64,000 nucleotides of DNA, from positions 2,728,001 to 2,792,000 of the forward strand of contig JBHGNT010000022.1 of the NCBI GenBank assembly GCA_043228905.1, read 5' to 3'. Position 1 is the stretch's first letter. Each line of letters opens with the position of its first letter. This DNA comes from Azolla caroliniana (lineage: Eukaryota > Polypodiophyta). The notes beneath the pieces are model-generated. The model searched no databases. It was given only the letters and a program-made list of their open reading frames with translations, and was not told where the DNA came from. The position numbers and the translations under genes are program-made. This document shows positions 63,270 to 64,000 of this stretch, one piece after another.

Positions 63270-64000
63270 CTAGTGAATTTCTTCATCGTCTTCTTTAAAT
63301 GACAATGGCAAATCTGATAGAAAAGCTGATTCATCCTCGGCATCTAGCTTAACATTTCCATCAAACATTTGGCTACGTACATCCTGAAAATGTTTCAGTT
63401 TCAGGTATAGGCATAATGCTTATTTGGGTATATCTACAATCTGTACATCAATTAGCAAAGAAAACCGACCTTCTCAATTGCATCAGAGAGAGAAGGGTTT
63501 TCCCTCAAGTACTGCACAGCTTTGTCTCTCCCTTGTCCTAACCTGCAAAGAAAGTCACATGAGAGACTATTTTATGTAGCAAGCACATTAAACACATTCT
63601 CAAAATTAGTGTTTCTTGCTTTTCAGGCATTTCTAGATATATACAAAGCTGCAGATGCATAAAGCCAATACATTCACCAAATATCGAAGGCTAAAACAAA
63701 ATAGCTATTTAACATTGACAATTATCCCATGTCAAAATAATTACGCAAAAATACAACTTTACACAAACTTTCTAGAGTGAAGCAAACAAAACTGTATGTC
63801 AATATGATTCATGAACTTTATCTTATCCCTAGGTGCTCTGAATATCCAATAGCATGTAAAAGCAAGGAATTAACACTACAAAATTATCATGCAACTTTGC
63901 AGATAATGCATCAAAAAGTATATTATTAAACATAAGTGTATAGAGAGAAACGACTCATATCCCTGGCTGCTTTGACTATCCAGAGCACAAGTACATGCAA
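63270..64000 (-). CDS. recA homologue, organelle type (last two exons, partial)
   Basis: Two exons on the minus strand encode a RecA C-terminus. Exon 63542-63470 reads LGQGRDKAVQYLRENPSLSD then AIEK, and exon 63383-63270 reads DVRSQMFDGNVKLDAEDESA and ends with TAG at 63272-63270. Splice sites are CAG|G and AAG|GT, then TTTCAG|GAT. The GQGRDKAVQYLRENPSLSDAIEK stretch, split here in two, matches the C-terminal part of bacterial-type RecA. In plants such proteins act in mitochondria or plastids in DNA repair and in limiting recombination between repeats. The acidic tail is longer than in E. coli RecA relatives. The bases 63543-64000 are probably intron; the ATPase core lies outside the window. 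Which plant RECA paralogue it is cannot be decided here. Confidence 0.75.

Overview
The window is nuclear DNA of a plant, probably a flowering plant. The evidence is plant-type LTR retrotransposons (Copia, a chromodomain Gypsy and a non-chromodomain Gypsy), an intron-containing mitochondrial-type PPR gene, the 3' end of an organelle-type recA gene with introns, a pogo/Tigger-type transposase, and a eukaryotic tRNA-Ile(AAT) sequence. I cannot name the species.

The backbone from about 2.46 to 53.33 kb is one tandem array of tRNA-Ile(AAT)-derived repeats, with a diverged, inverted continuation at 54.1-56.7 kb. Each unit carries one near-complete 74-nt tRNA-Ile cloverleaf, one decayed tRNA-Ile module (anticodon loop kept, B box lost), and shorter pieces that look like further tRNA fossils. 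I located 32 full-length plus-strand copies, one of them split by a retrotransposon, and three minus-strand copies. Copies fall into three flank types (A, B, C) in the order A-C, A-B or A-C-B, which is a higher-order repeat. About ten copies keep a foldable cloverleaf with intact or nearly intact A and B boxes.

Retrotransposons have broken the array. From left to right there is the decayed 3' end of a Copia element (1-2458), a 5'-truncated Copia (about 4085-8640) and a three-level Gypsy nest (about 10254-30076). In the nest an old minus-strand Gypsy holds a minus-strand chromovirus (13602-28756, TSD gcgga), which holds a plus-strand Gypsy (16119-25979, TSD atctt). The two inner elements have 353-bp and 411-bp LTR pairs in which I see no difference, so both insertions are very recent. 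The innermost element has an uninterrupted 1954-codon gag-pol frame and a second long sense ORF of about 990 codons after pol. Further right are a deleted Gypsy inserted inside a tRNA copy (39801-40885, TSD agttg), a solo LTR just after a tRNA copy (51186-51773, TSD aaatg), and a 326-bp foreign segment (43446-43771). Most insertion junctions lie inside or close to a tRNA-like module.

The right end (56.7-64 kb) is ordinary gene space. It holds a broken minus-strand pogo/Tigger transposase with its DD30D residues still present, an apparently intact three-exon PPR gene on the minus strand, about 1.8 kb of AT-rich intergenic DNA, and the last two exons of a minus-strand recA homologue that runs off the window.
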